From positions 372,001-436,000 of the forward strand of contig JAFEDJ010000054.1 of assembly GCA_018241685.1 (NCBI GenBank): 64,000 nucleotides of DNA, read 5' to 3'. The translations under genes and the position numbers were made by a program. Origin of the DNA: Pseudomonadota bacterium. GTDB lineage: Bacteria; Pseudomonadota; Gammaproteobacteria; Burkholderiales; Rhodocyclaceae. The notes under the pieces are model-generated. The model saw only the letters and a program-made list of their open reading frames with translations. It was not told where the DNA came from and did not search any database. This document shows, one piece after another, positions 51,835-60,472 of the stretch. Within the stretch, counting starts at the first letter, position 1. The number at the start of each line of letters is the position of its first letter.

Positions 51835-53556
51835 ATGAGTATGTGGAAAACCGGAGCGATTGCCGTGGCCTTGCTGCCGCTGGCCCTGTCGCACGCCTTC
51901 GCGGAAGAGCCGAAGACATCGACGAACGATCCCGCCGCCAAGTACCAGGCGGCTGGATCGCCGCTGGCCAACGTGGAGATGTACCAGGATATCAACCCGA
52001 AAGCGCCGCCGATGACCAAGGCGGAGTTCGACAAGGCGCGCCAGATCTACTTCGAACGCTGCGCCGGCTGTCACGGCGTGCTGCGCAAGGGCGCCACCGG
52101 CAAGCCGCTGACACCGGACAAGACGCTGGCCTCGGGCACCGACTACCTGAAAGTCTTCATCAAGTACGGCTCTCCCGCCGGCATGCCCAACTGGGGCACC
52201 TCCGGTGAATTCGACGACGACACCGTCGACCTGATGGCCCGCTACGTCCAGCAGACGCCTCCGCAGCCCCCGGAATACGGCCTGAAGGAAATGAAGGCGA
52301 CCTGGAAGGTCATCATCCCGCCTGAGCAGCGGCCGAAGAAGAAGATGAACAACTACAACATCGAGAACATCTTCTCGACCACCCTGCGCGACGCGGGTGA
52401 GATTGCGCTCATCGATGGTGACACCAAGAAGATCATCAACGTCATCAAGACCGGCTACGCGGTGCATATCTCCCGCGTGTCCGCCTCCGGCCGCTACCTG
52501 TTCGTGATCGGTCGCGACGCCAAGATCAACATGATCGATCTGTGGATGGAGAAGCCCGACAACGTCGCCGAGATCCGCACCGGTCTCGAGGCTCGTTCGG
52601 TCGAGACCTCCAAGTTCAAGGGCTACGAAGACAAGCTGGCCATCGCCGGCTCCTACTGGCCGCCCCAGTACGTGATCATGAACGGCGATACCCTCGAGCC
52701 GCTGAAGATCATGGCCACCCGCGGCATGACCGTCGGTGATCAGGAATACCACCCCGAGCCGCGCGTCGCCTCCATCGTGGCGTCCCACTTCAAGCCCGAG
52801 TTCCTGGTCAACGTGAAGGAAACCGGCAAGACCCTGCTGGTCAACTACACCGACCTCAACGCCGTCTCCACCAAGGAGATCCCGGTCGCCAAGTACCTGC
52901 ATGACGGCGGTCTGGACAGCAGCAAGCGCTACTTCATGGTGGCCGCCAACCAGTCCAACAAGATCGGCGCGATCGACATGAAGGACGGCAAGCTGGCCGG
53001 CCTCATCGACGTGGGCAAGATCCCGCACCCGGGCCGCGGCGCCAACTTCATCCATCCGAAGTACGGCCCGGTGTGGTCCACCGGCCACCTGGGCGACGAC
53101 AGCATCGCGCTGATCGGCACCGACCCGGCCAAGCACCCGCAGTACGCCTGGAAGATGGTCGAATCGCTGAAGGGCCCGGGCGGAGGCGCGCTGTTCATCA
53201 AGAGCCACCCGAAGTCCAAGCACTTGTATTCCGACGCGCCGCTGAACCCGGATCCGAAGATCTCCCAGTCGATCGTGGTGTATGACGTCAATAACCTGGC
53301 TGCCGGCTACAAGACCTTGCCGATCGGCGAGTGGGCCGGCCTGAAGGACGACGGCGCCAAGCGCGTGGTTCAGCCCGAGTACAACAAGGCGGGCGACGAA
53401 GTGTGGTTCTCGGTGTGGAGCGCCAAGAACAAGGAATCGGCGATCGTCGTCGTGGATGACAAGACCCTGCAACTGAAGACCGTCATCAAGGATCCGCGCA
53501 TCATCACGCCGACCGGCCACTTCAACCTCTACAACACGCAGCACGACATCTACTGA
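51835..53556 (+). CDS. nirS: Cytochrome cd1 nitrite reductase NirS
   Basis: A 573-residue periplasmic reductase that reduces nitrite to nitric oxide in denitrification. A signal peptide ends near residue 23 (ALSHAFA). The N-terminal cytochrome c domain has the heme motif C76-A-G-C79-H80. The rest is the eight-bladed propeller that binds heme d1, with conserved HISRVSASGRYLFVIGRDAK, PHPGRGANF and GGGALFIKSHPKS segments that hold the active-site histidines. Length is typical (about 560-600). GGGAG lies upstream of the ATG. Followed by its electron donor nirM, 62 bp downstream. Confidence 0.97.
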   Translation: MSMWKTGAIAVALLPLALSHAFAEEPKTSTNDPAAKYQAAGSPLANVEMYQDINPKAPPMTKAEFDKARQIYFERCAGCHGVLRKGATGKPLTPDKTLASGTDYLKVFIKYGSPAGMPNWGTSGEFDDDTVDLMARYVQQTPPQPPEYGLKEMKATWKVIIPPEQRPKKKMNNYNIENIFSTTLRDAGEIALIDGDTKKIINVIKTGYAVHISRVSASGRYLFVIGRDAKINMIDLWMEKPDNVAEIRTGLEARSVETSKFKGYEDKLAIAGSYWPPQYVIMNGDTLEPLKIMATRGMTVGDQEYHPEPRVASIVASHFKPEFLVNVKETGKTLLVNYTDLNAVSTKEIPVAKYLHDGGLDSSKRYFMVAANQSNKIGAIDMKDGKLAGLIDVGKIPHPGRGANFIHPKYGPVWSTGHLGDDSIALIGTDPAKHPQYAWKMVESLKGPGGGALFIKSHPKSKHLYSDAPLNPDPKISQSIVVYDVNNLAAGYKTLPIGEWAGLKDDGAKRVVQPEYNKAGDEVWFSVWSAKNKESAIVVVDDKTLQLKTVIKDPRIITPTGHFNLYNTQHDIY

Positions 53557-53618
53557 GCATCGTGAGCAGCCGCCCCCGGATCTTCCGGGTGGCGGCACCT
53601 TCGCCAAGGAGACAAGAA

Positions 53619-53933
53619 ATGAACAAACGCTTCCTGCTGCTCGCCCTGCTGGCCACCGCCGCCAGCGGCAGCGCCTTCGCCGACCCGGCCGCCGTCGCTC
53701 AGAAGGCCGGCTGCCTGGCCTGCCATTCGATGGACAAGAAACTGGTCGGCCCGGCCTTCAAGGACGTCGCCGCCAAATACAAGGGCCAGGGCGACGCCAT
53801 CGCCAAGCTGACCGACAAGGTCCGCAAGGGCGGTTCCGGCAACTGGGGCCAGATCCCGATGCCGCCCAACCCGGCCGAAAAGATCAGCGACGCCGAACTG
53901 AAGGACGTGCTGGGCTGGGTCCTGAAGGGCTGA
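53619..53933 (+). CDS. nirM: Cytochrome c-551 NirM, electron donor to NirS
   Basis: A 104-residue class I cytochrome c. The signal peptide ends near residue 21 (SGSAFA). The heme motif is C32-L-A-C35-H36 and the axial methionine M81 is in QIPMPPN, as in c-551. NirC, which lies further on, is of a different type. The start MNKRFLLLALL at 53619 has AAGGAGA upstream; a longer frame is rejected. It should carry electrons to NirS in the periplasm. Last gene of the nirSM unit; a strong bidirectional terminator follows. Confidence 0.93.
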   Translation: MNKRFLLLALLATAASGSAFADPAAVAQKAGCLACHSMDKKLVGPAFKDVAAKYKGQGDAIAKLTDKVRKGGSGNWGQIPMPPNPAEKISDAELKDVLGWVLKG

Positions 53934-53962
53934 GCAGTCTCGTAACCAGGGGATGGGGTGAC

Positions 53963-53992
53963 TTGAGGGGGCGCATTCATGCGCCCCCTCAA
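53963..53992. terminator. Bidirectional terminator after nirM
   Basis: TTGAGGGGGCGCAT (53963-53976) and ATGCGCCCCCTCAA (53979-53992) form a perfect stem closing on a very small loop, with TCATTTTC after it on the plus strand. It lies between nirM and the convergent YigZ-like gene and can serve both. Confidence 0.82.
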
Positions 53993-54601
53993 TCATTTTC
54001 CTTCCTGCCCCTGATCCTCGCTCGACCATACCAGGCGCCCATGGCAGGCTTCCTCGAGGCGGGCCACCAGTTCGGCCGCCGCATCCACCGGCAGGCTGAA
54101 GGCGAAGTCCACCTGCTCCCCGTGGTTCACCCCCAGCAGCACCGCTCCGGCGCCGTCCAGCGCCCGCCGCACCAGGCCCTCCTGCGCATAGGGCACCGCA
54201 CAACGCAGCGATGTGCTGCGCACGATGGCCACCTTCTCCGCCACCAGCAGCGCCTGCGCCACGCTGTCCGTATAGGCCCGCACCAGGCCGCCAGCCCCGA
54301 GCTTGACGCCACCGTAGTAGCGCACAACCGTCGCCAGCACGCCTTCCAGGTCCTGGTGGCGCAGCACGTCGAGCATCGGCCGCCCGGCCGTGCCGCTCGG
54401 CTCACCGTCGTCCACCGCCGCCGACTGTCCGCCGGCCAGCAGCGCCCAGCACACGTGGGCGGCGCCCGGATGGGCCGCCTTCAGCGCCACCACCACGCGC
54501 TGGGCCTCGGCGCGGTCGGCCATCGGCTGCACGCAGCCGAGGAAGCGGCTCTTCTTGATCAGCAGTTCGCTGTGGGCAGCAGCGGCGAGGGTCTGGGGCA
54601 T
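53993..54601 (-). CDS. YigZ/IMPACT family protein
   Basis: A 202-residue YigZ-type protein. The N-terminal IMPACT (UPF0029) domain carries SRFLGCVQPM, DDGEPSGTAGRPML and VVRYYGGVKLGAGGLVRAY, its diagnostic runs. The C-terminal ferredoxin-like domain (DUF1949) follows from about 135. The family is linked to ribosome or tRNA interaction, but function is not settled. The start MPQTLAAAAHSELL at 54601 is chosen because the longer frame to 54691 would run through the FNR-type box of nirC. It interrupts the nir cluster on the opposite strand. Confidence 0.9.
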   Translation of the reverse strand: MPQTLAAAAHSELLIKKSRFLGCVQPMADRAEAQRVVVALKAAHPGAAHVCWALLAGGQSAAVDDGEPSGTAGRPMLDVLRHQDLEGVLATVVRYYGGVKLGAGGLVRAYTDSVAQALLVAEKVAIVRSTSLRCAVPYAQEGLVRRALDGAGAVLLGVNHGEQVDFAFSLPVDAAAELVARLEEACHGRLVWSSEDQGQEGK

Positions 54602-54677
54602 CGGACGACGGGCAAGCGGCGGGACGGGGTGCAAGGATAAGGCCAAGCGCCGGCAAGCACCCACCGGCCCGGCCTTC

Positions 54678-54691
54678 TTGATGCCCATCAA
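54678..54691. promoter_or_regulatory. FNR/Dnr-type box of the nirCFDLGH unit
   Basis: TTGATGCCCATCAA is a perfect match to TTGAT-N4-ATCAA. It is centred 62 bp upstream of the nirC start, in the gap of the divergent yigZ-like and nirC genes. It shows that the heme d1 genes have their own anaerobic promoter, separate from nirS. Confidence 0.82.
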
Positions 54692-54746
54692 TGACCCTGC
54701 TGACGCGTCAACCTACTGTGAGGGCGTCGTCAAAAGGAGTTCTGCG

Positions 54747-55094
54747 ATGGACCGCTCGTTGTTGATCCACGTGGCCGTGCTGCTCGGCCTGACCGCCCTG
54801 GCGGTGAGCGCCGCCCCCGCCGCCGAGCCGGCACCGACGCCGGAGCGCCAGCAGACGCTGGTGCACATGGTCCGCCAGGACTGCGGCTCCTGCCACGGCA
54901 TGCGCCTGGCTGGCGGCCTCGGCCCGGCCCTGTTGCCGGAACGCCTCGCCGAACTGCCCGACGAAGCCCTGGTCGCCACCATCCTGAACGGCCGCCCCGG
55001 TACCGCGATGCCCGGCTGGAACCGCTTCATGGACGAAGCAGAGGCCAGCTGGATCGTCGCCCGCCTGAAGGAAGGCTTCCCGAGCCTGCAATGA
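54747..55094 (+). CDS. nirC: Cytochrome c NirC
   Basis: A 115-residue periplasmic c-type cytochrome. A signal peptide runs to about residue 26 (SAAPAAE). The heme motif is C46-G-S-C49-H50, followed by GMRLAGGLGPALL, with the methionine in GTAMPGW, the NirC pattern. NirC is required for full maturation of NirS or can donate electrons to it or to a heme d1 biosynthesis step. First gene of the second nir unit, with AAAAGGAG upstream; the nirF ATG overlaps its stop codon (ATGA). Confidence 0.9.
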   Translation: MDRSLLIHVAVLLGLTALAVSAAPAAEPAPTPERQQTLVHMVRQDCGSCHGMRLAGGLGPALLPERLAELPDEALVATILNGRPGTAMPGWNRFMDEAEASWIVARLKEGFPSLQ

Positions 55095-56275
55095 CCATGC
55101 GCCTCCTCACCTCCCTCAGCACCCTCGCCGCCGCCCTTGCCCTGAGCGCCTGCGCCAGCGCGCCCACCGAGCTGCGCGGCACCGGCGACCTGGGCGTGGT
55201 CATCGAACGCGCCGCCGGCCGCGTGCAGATCGTCGAACACAGCCACGACAGCAGCCTCGGCAGCGTGGACGGCCTCGGCGACCTGTCCCACGCCCACGTC
55301 GTCTTCTCCCGCGACGGCCGCTACGCCTACGTGTTCGGCCGCGACGGCGGACTGACCAAGGTGGACCTGCTGACCCGCCGCATCGCCAAGCGCATCATCC
55401 AGGCCGGCAATTCCATCGGCGGCTCGGTATCCCAGGACGGCCGCCTGATCGTCGCCCAGAACTACGAGCCGGGCGGCATCAAGGCCTTCGACGCCGACAC
55501 GCTGGAACTGCTCGCCGAGGTCCCCGCCGAATACGCGCCGGGCAAGTTCTCCCGCGTCGTCGGGTTGGCCGACGTGCCGGGCCAGCGCTTCGCCTACGCG
55601 CTGTTCGATGCCAACGAGATCTGGGTCAGCGACTTCAGCGACCCGCGCAAGCCGGTCACCGCCCGCTACCCGGCCGGCAAGCAGCCCTACGACGGCCTGG
55701 TCACCCCGGACGGGCGCTACTTCCTGGCCGGCCTGTTCGGCGAGGACGGCATCTCCCTGCTCGACCTGTGGCACCCGGAAGCCGGCAGCCGCAAGATCCT
55801 GTCCGGCTACGGCCGCGGCGAGGAGAAGCTGCCGGTCTTCAAGATGCCCCACCTGCGCGGCTGGTCCCTGGCCGCCGGGCAGGTCTGGCTGCCCGCCGTC
55901 GGCCACCACGAGGTGCTGGTCGCCGACGCCCGCAGCTGGCAGGAAACGGCACGCATCCCGGTCAAGGGCCAGCCGGTCTTCGTGATGGCGCGCCCGGACG
56001 GCCGCCAGGTGTGGGTGAACTTCGCCTTCCCCGACAACGAGTGGGTGCAGGTCATCGACACCGTCGACAAGCGCGTGATCCACACCTTCAGCCCCGGCAA
56101 GGCCGTGCTGCACCTGGAATTCACGCCGCGCGGCGAGGAAGTGTGGCTATCCTCGCGGGACAGCAACCGGGTCACGGTGGTGGACACCGCCAGCTTCGCG
56201 GTGCGCAAGGAACTGCCGGCCGACGCGCCGTCGGGCATTTTCTTCACGTCCCGCGCCCAGCGCATCGGCTTTTGA
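55091..56275 (+). CDS. nirF: NirF, heme d1 biosynthesis (d1-binding propeller)
   Basis: A 394-residue protein related to the heme d1 propeller of NirS but without a cytochrome c domain. The N-terminus has a signal with lipobox, ALALSAC21, so it is probably a periplasmic lipoprotein, as in some other NirF proteins. Propeller repeats are visible, for example SHAHVVFSRDGRYAYVFGRDG (aligns with NirS) and VTPDGRYFLAGLFGEDG. NirF acts late in heme d1 synthesis, probably at dihydro-heme d1 formation; the exact step is debated. Its stop lies 14 bp before the nirDL start. Confidence 0.93.
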   Translation: MTMRLLTSLSTLAAALALSACASAPTELRGTGDLGVVIERAAGRVQIVEHSHDSSLGSVDGLGDLSHAHVVFSRDGRYAYVFGRDGGLTKVDLLTRRIAKRIIQAGNSIGGSVSQDGRLIVAQNYEPGGIKAFDADTLELLAEVPAEYAPGKFSRVVGLADVPGQRFAYALFDANEIWVSDFSDPRKPVTARYPAGKQPYDGLVTPDGRYFLAGLFGEDGISLLDLWHPEAGSRKILSGYGRGEEKLPVFKMPHLRGWSLAAGQVWLPAVGHHEVLVADARSWQETARIPVKGQPVFVMARPDGRQVWVNFAFPDNEWVQVIDTVDKRVIHTFSPGKAVLHLEFTPRGEEVWLSSRDSNRVTVVDTASFAVRKELPADAPSGIFFTSRAQRIGF

Positions 56276-56289
56276 CCCGGAGCCTGGCC

Positions 56290-57279
56290 ATGATCGCTGC
56301 CGACCCGCGTGACTTCCAGCTCCTCAACGACTTCCAGCGCGGCTTTCCGCTCGCCGCCGAACCCTGGGCGGCGGTCGGCGCACAGGTCGGCTGCAGCGCC
56401 GAAGAGACCATGGCGCGCCTGGCCTGCCTGCGCAACGCCGGCAAGATCAGCCGGGTCGGTGCGGTGTTCGCGCCGCGCCGCCTCGGCGCCAGCACCCTCG
56501 CCGCAATGGCCGTGCCGGTCGACGAACTGCCCCGCGTGGCGCGCATCGTCAGCGCCTTCGCCGGCGTCAATCACAACTACCGGCGCGAACACCGCTACAA
56601 CCTGTGGTTCGTCGCCAGCGCCCACGACGAGGCCGCGCTGGCCGCGCTGCTCGCCGAAATGGGCGCAGCCACCGGCTGCCCGCCGATCGCCCTGCCGCTG
56701 CTCGAGGAATTCCACATCGACCTGGGTTTCGACCTGGCCAGTGGCCGACGCACCCGCAATGCCGCATCGACCGGCCCGCGTCAGCCGCTGAGCGATGCCG
56801 ACTGGCGCCTGGTGGACGCCCTGCACGACGGCCTGCCGTGGGTCGCCCGGCCGTTCCGCGCCCTTGGCCACGCCGCCGGCCTCGGCGAAGACGCCGTGCT
56901 CGCCACGCTTGAACGCTGGCTCGCCGACGGTACGCTGCGCCGCTTCGGCGTCGTCGTGCGGCACCGGGAACTGGGCTGGCAAGCCAACGCGATGTGCGTG
57001 TGGGCGGTACCGGACGCGCAGGTCAGCGCCCTAGGCCACGCCCTCGCCGGCCAGGACGGGGTCAGCCTGTGCTACCGTCGGCGCACCACCCCCGACTGGC
57101 CCTACAACCTGTTCTGCATGATCCACGGTCAATCCCGCCCCGCCGTCGAAGCGCGCCGCGCCGAGCTGGCCGACGCCGTCGGCCTGGCCGCCTTCCCGCA
57201 TGCGGTGCTGTTCTCCACCGACTGCTACAAGCAGTGCGGCGCCCGCTACAGTGCGCCGCAAGGTCTCGCCGCGGCATGA
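56290..57279 (+). CDS. nirDL: NirDL fusion, siroheme decarboxylase subunits
   Basis: A 329-residue protein made of two Lrp/AsnC-like halves. The first (1-155, NirD-like) has a winged-helix start and HNYRREHRYNLWF near residues 97-109. The second (about 165-329, NirL-like) has CYRRRTTPDWPYNLFCMIHG near 262-281. Together with NirG and NirH it removes two carboxylates from siroheme to give didecarboxysiroheme for heme d1. In several betaproteobacteria NirD and NirL are fused, as here. They do not act as DNA-binding regulators despite the fold. The nirG ATG overlaps its stop codon. Confidence 0.93.
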   Translation: MIAADPRDFQLLNDFQRGFPLAAEPWAAVGAQVGCSAEETMARLACLRNAGKISRVGAVFAPRRLGASTLAAMAVPVDELPRVARIVSAFAGVNHNYRREHRYNLWFVASAHDEAALAALLAEMGAATGCPPIALPLLEEFHIDLGFDLASGRRTRNAASTGPRQPLSDADWRLVDALHDGLPWVARPFRALGHAAGLGEDAVLATLERWLADGTLRRFGVVVRHRELGWQANAMCVWAVPDAQVSALGHALAGQDGVSLCYRRRTTPDWPYNLFCMIHGQSRPAVEARRAELADAVGLAAFPHAVLFSTDCYKQCGARYSAPQGLAAA

Positions 57280-57767
57280 GCGCCCTTTCGAGCCCCCCTT
57301 CCCGCCGCCCACCGCCGGCCGTCCTCGACGAACTCGACCGGCGCATCATCAACGCGCTGCAGGGCGGCTTTCCAATCAGCGACGAGCCCTACCGGGAAGT
57401 CGCCGGACAGCTCGGCACCACCGAGGCCGACCTCCTCGCCCGCCTGCAGCGCCTGCTCGACGCCCGCGTGCTGACCCGCTTCGGGCCGATGTTCCAGATC
57501 GAGCGCCTCGGCGGGCGCTTCGTGCTGGCTGCGCTGGCCGTGCCGGAAGAACGCTTCGACGAAGTGGCGGCGGCGGTCAATGCGCTGCCCGAGGTGGCCC
57601 ACAACTACCGGCGCGAGCACCGCCTCAACATGTGGTTCGTGCTCGCCACCGAAACGCCGGACGGCATCGCCGCCGCCACGGCACGCATCGAGGCCGCCAC
57701 CGGCCTGCCGGTGTTCGCCTTTCCCAAACTGCAGGAGTTCTTCGTGGACATGAGGCTGAAGGCATGA
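57276..57767 (+). CDS. nirG: NirG, siroheme decarboxylase subunit
   Basis: A 163-residue Lrp/AsnC-like protein. After a Pro/Ser-rich start it has the winged helix LDELDRRIINALQGGFPISDEPY, and the second domain carries VAHNYRREHRLNMWFVLA, the same motif as in the NirD half of NirDL. It works with NirH in heme d1 synthesis. Overlaps nirDL and nirH by four bases each (ATGA), so the genes are translationally linked. Confidence 0.92.
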   Translation: MSALSSPPSRRPPPAVLDELDRRIINALQGGFPISDEPYREVAGQLGTTEADLLARLQRLLDARVLTRFGPMFQIERLGGRFVLAALAVPEERFDEVAAAVNALPEVAHNYRREHRLNMWFVLATETPDGIAAATARIEAATGLPVFAFPKLQEFFVDMRLKA

Positions 57768-58261
57768 GCACCGCCCTGCCGCCGGACGATTTCGAGCGCC
57801 GTCTGATCATCGCCACCCAGGCCGGCCTGCCGCTGGTGCCGCGCCCCTACGACGCGCTGGCCGAACAGCTCGGCGTCGACGCGGCGCTGGTCAGGACGCG
57901 CCTTGCCGCCATGTTGCAGGGCGGTCGCATCCGCCGCATCGGCGCGGTACCCAACCACTACGCCCTCGGCTACACCGCCAACGGCATGTCGGTGTGGGAC
58001 GTGGACGACGCCCGCATCGGCGAACTCGGCGAAGCGGTCGGCCGCCTCGACTTCGTGACCCACTGCTACGAGCGCCCGCGGGCCCTGCCCGACTGGCCCT
58101 ACAACCTGTTCGCGATGGTGCATGGGCGCGACCGCGACACGGTGCTGGCCCACGTGGAGGAAATCGCTGCGCTGCTCGGCGTCGCCTGCAGCGCCCGCGA
58201 CGTGCTGTTCTCCAGCGCCATCCTCAAAAAGACCGGCCTGCGCATAGGCGGCGACGGCTGA
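57764..58261 (+). CDS. nirH: NirH, siroheme decarboxylase subunit
   Basis: A 165-residue Lrp/AsnC-like protein. The winged helix is near residues 10-60 and the second domain has VTHCYERPRALPDWPYNLFAMVHG, the NirL-half motif. Partner of NirG in siroheme decarboxylation. It is the last gene of the nir unit: nirJ (the radical SAM that follows in heme d1 synthesis) and nirN are not found next to it, and the next gene is on the other strand. Confidence 0.92.
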   Translation: MSTALPPDDFERRLIIATQAGLPLVPRPYDALAEQLGVDAALVRTRLAAMLQGGRIRRIGAVPNHYALGYTANGMSVWDVDDARIGELGEAVGRLDFVTHCYERPRALPDWPYNLFAMVHGRDRDTVLAHVEEIAALLGVACSARDVLFSSAILKKTGLRIGGDG

Positions 58262-58405
58262 GCCGGCTGGCCGCGCAGGCGTAGCTTCAAGCCCGCACCG
58301 GCAGGCCCGCCATCCAGGCAAACCTTCCCGCAAACCGGCGGCCGGGCCGGTATCTCCTGAAGCCAGCCCCGGCGCTTACGCCCCCAAGGCCGTGCCCGAC
58401 CACCG

Positions 58406-60340
58406 TCAGGGCTGGCGCACTTTCGCGCCGACCCGCGCGAGCATCGCCCCGCAGGGGTTGTCGCCGCTGCCGGTGTCGCCGATCTGCACGAGGGGCAGCA
58501 GGGCCAGCGGCGGCAGCACCAGGCCGAGACCCACGCTGGCCGCGATGCGGCCGCCCAGCGGCAGCACCTCCGGCGTCACCGACGGCGCGGCAAAGCTGCC
58601 CTCCACCTTCAGCGGCCCGCGCAGGGCCAGCAGGCTGCCGTCCTTGCCGGCGGCACGCAGGTGCAGGTCGAGGGCCTCGTCGCGCAGGCTGATTGCGCCC
58701 TCGCCGCGGATCAGCATGCGCTGGCTGTCCATCAGCAGGCTCTGGGTCTTCAGTACGCCGGCTTGGGCGCGAAAATCGCCGATCACGCAGCGGATGTCCT
58801 CCCGCTGGCCGCCGGCCAGCCAGGCCATCAGCCCGTTGGCCACGTCCAGGTTGGCCAGGCGGACCAGCAGCAGACTGGTGCTGCCGCCGTTCATCACGAA
58901 AGCCGCCTCCCCATCGGCGCTGCCCAGCAGCTCGGCCACCGACACACCGCGCATGGCCAGCTTGGCCCGCCCGCCGAGCAGGCCGGTGGTGAGCTTGCGG
59001 GTGTCCTCGGCGGGCATCAGGTCGCGCAGGCGCAGGCGCGAGGCCTGCATGTCGAGACGTGCCGCCGGCACGGCCTGACGCGTGTCGAGCTCAAGCGAAC
59101 CTTCCACGCGGCCATGGGCCAGCCCCAGCTTGAGGGGCGACAGGCTGACCAGGCGGTCGTCGATGCGCAGCCGGCCCGCCGCCGTATCGAGGGGCAGGCC
59201 GCTGCTGCGGATCTCGTCGGCGACGAACTCCACGTCCACGTTCGCCGCGGCAATCTTCTCCAGGCCCAGCGGCCGCGACGGCAGGACCTTGCCCGGCCGC
59301 GGCGCGACAACCTGCCCGGATTCGCGGCGGGCGCCGATGAAGCCGGACAGGTCGGCCAGGTCCAGGCGGCGGAAACGCAGCGTGCCGGCGATGCGCTGGC
59401 GTGGCGCGCGGCGGTCGATGTTCAGCGTACCTGCCATGTCGGTACGCCCGACCCGCCCGTCGATGTCGCGGAACGTCCACGTCTGGTCCTGATGGAACAG
59501 GCGCGCCGCCAGCCGGAACGGCGGCGTGGCCGGCAGCGGCACCCCGGTCGGGGAATACAACTCCGCCAGGCTGCGCCCGGACAGGCTGAAATCCACGTCC
59601 AGCCCGGCCAGGGCCAGCAGGTTGGCAACCCGGCCGTTGAGCGTGAAGCGGGTCGCCCCCAGGGAGCCCTTGGCCTCGACCGGGTAGGGCTGGTCGGCAC
59701 GCTCCAGGTCCAGCAGGCTGCCGGCCTGCCCCTCGGCCTGCACGGCCTGACCGTGCCAGTGGCCGGCAAGGCCGAAACGCACGCGGCGGGCCACCACGTC
59801 GGAGGCGATGCTCAGCTGCAGGTCGGTCTGCAGCGACGGCAACTTGGCCGACACCTCACCGGCGCGGATCAGCAAGGTGCCGACGCGCAGCCGCGGTGCG
59901 ACCGGCGCGGCATCGGCATGGGCACCCAGCCGCCAGTTGCCCTGCCCGTGGGCATCCTCTTCCAGTTGCAGGCGCGGCCCGTCGATCTCCAGCCGCGGCA
60001 GCACCAGCTCGCCGCGCAGCAGGCGGATGAGGTCGACGCTCACCGCCACCTCCCGCACCGTCAGCATCTGCGGTGCCTTACCCCAGCTCGCATTGTCCAG
60101 CTGCACGTCGCCGGCCGAAACCGACGGCGTCAGGCTCCACAACTGCACGTCCAGCGGCCCGGCGATGCGGAAACCGCGCTGCAGGCGGGCCGACACCATG
60201 TCGCCAATAGGCCCGCGCAGCATGTTCCAGTCGAACAGGAACATGCCCAGCAGCGCCGCCGCCAGCACCGCCAGCCCCCATCGGCGACGCCGTCGGCGCG
60301 GTGGCGGCAGATTGTCACGTTCGGCTTCTGTCATTTGCAT
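58406..60340 (-). CDS. AsmA family protein
   Basis: A 644-residue AsmA-type protein. A single membrane segment near residues 20-42 (LAVLAAALLGMFLFDWNMLRGPI) anchors it in the inner membrane with a long periplasmic part. The pattern of repeated beta segments with VDLIRLLRGELVLPRLEIDGPRLQLEE near the N-terminus, and LLGGRAKLAMRGVSVAELLGSADGEAAFVMNGG near the C-terminus, is characteristic. The family is tied to outer-membrane assembly and lipid transport (bridge-like proteins). No operon partner is visible. Confidence 0.88.
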   Translation of the reverse strand: MQMTEAERDNLPPPRRRRRRWGLAVLAAALLGMFLFDWNMLRGPIGDMVSARLQRGFRIAGPLDVQLWSLTPSVSAGDVQLDNASWGKAPQMLTVREVAVSVDLIRLLRGELVLPRLEIDGPRLQLEEDAHGQGNWRLGAHADAAPVAPRLRVGTLLIRAGEVSAKLPSLQTDLQLSIASDVVARRVRFGLAGHWHGQAVQAEGQAGSLLDLERADQPYPVEAKGSLGATRFTLNGRVANLLALAGLDVDFSLSGRSLAELYSPTGVPLPATPPFRLAARLFHQDQTWTFRDIDGRVGRTDMAGTLNIDRRAPRQRIAGTLRFRRLDLADLSGFIGARRESGQVVAPRPGKVLPSRPLGLEKIAAANVDVEFVADEIRSSGLPLDTAAGRLRIDDRLVSLSPLKLGLAHGRVEGSLELDTRQAVPAARLDMQASRLRLRDLMPAEDTRKLTTGLLGGRAKLAMRGVSVAELLGSADGEAAFVMNGGSTSLLLVRLANLDVANGLMAWLAGGQREDIRCVIGDFRAQAGVLKTQSLLMDSQRMLIRGEGAISLRDEALDLHLRAAGKDGSLLALRGPLKVEGSFAAPSVTPEVLPLGGRIAASVGLGLVLPPLALLPLVQIGDTGSGDNPCGAMLARVGAKVRQP

Positions 60341-60472
60341 TTCCCTCGTCCCGTCCCACCCGCCCGCACGGCGGCCCGGCAGGAACCGTCACGCCGCCGG
60401 CACTGTCCGACACGCACGCGCACGATGGCAGGAAAGCCCGCCCCGCGCCTCCTCCAGCCGGCTGTAGAAATC

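Noticed and set aside
53936..54691. Long start of the YigZ-like protein at 54691
   Set aside because: It would cover the TTGATGCCCATCAA box and add residues not found in the family.
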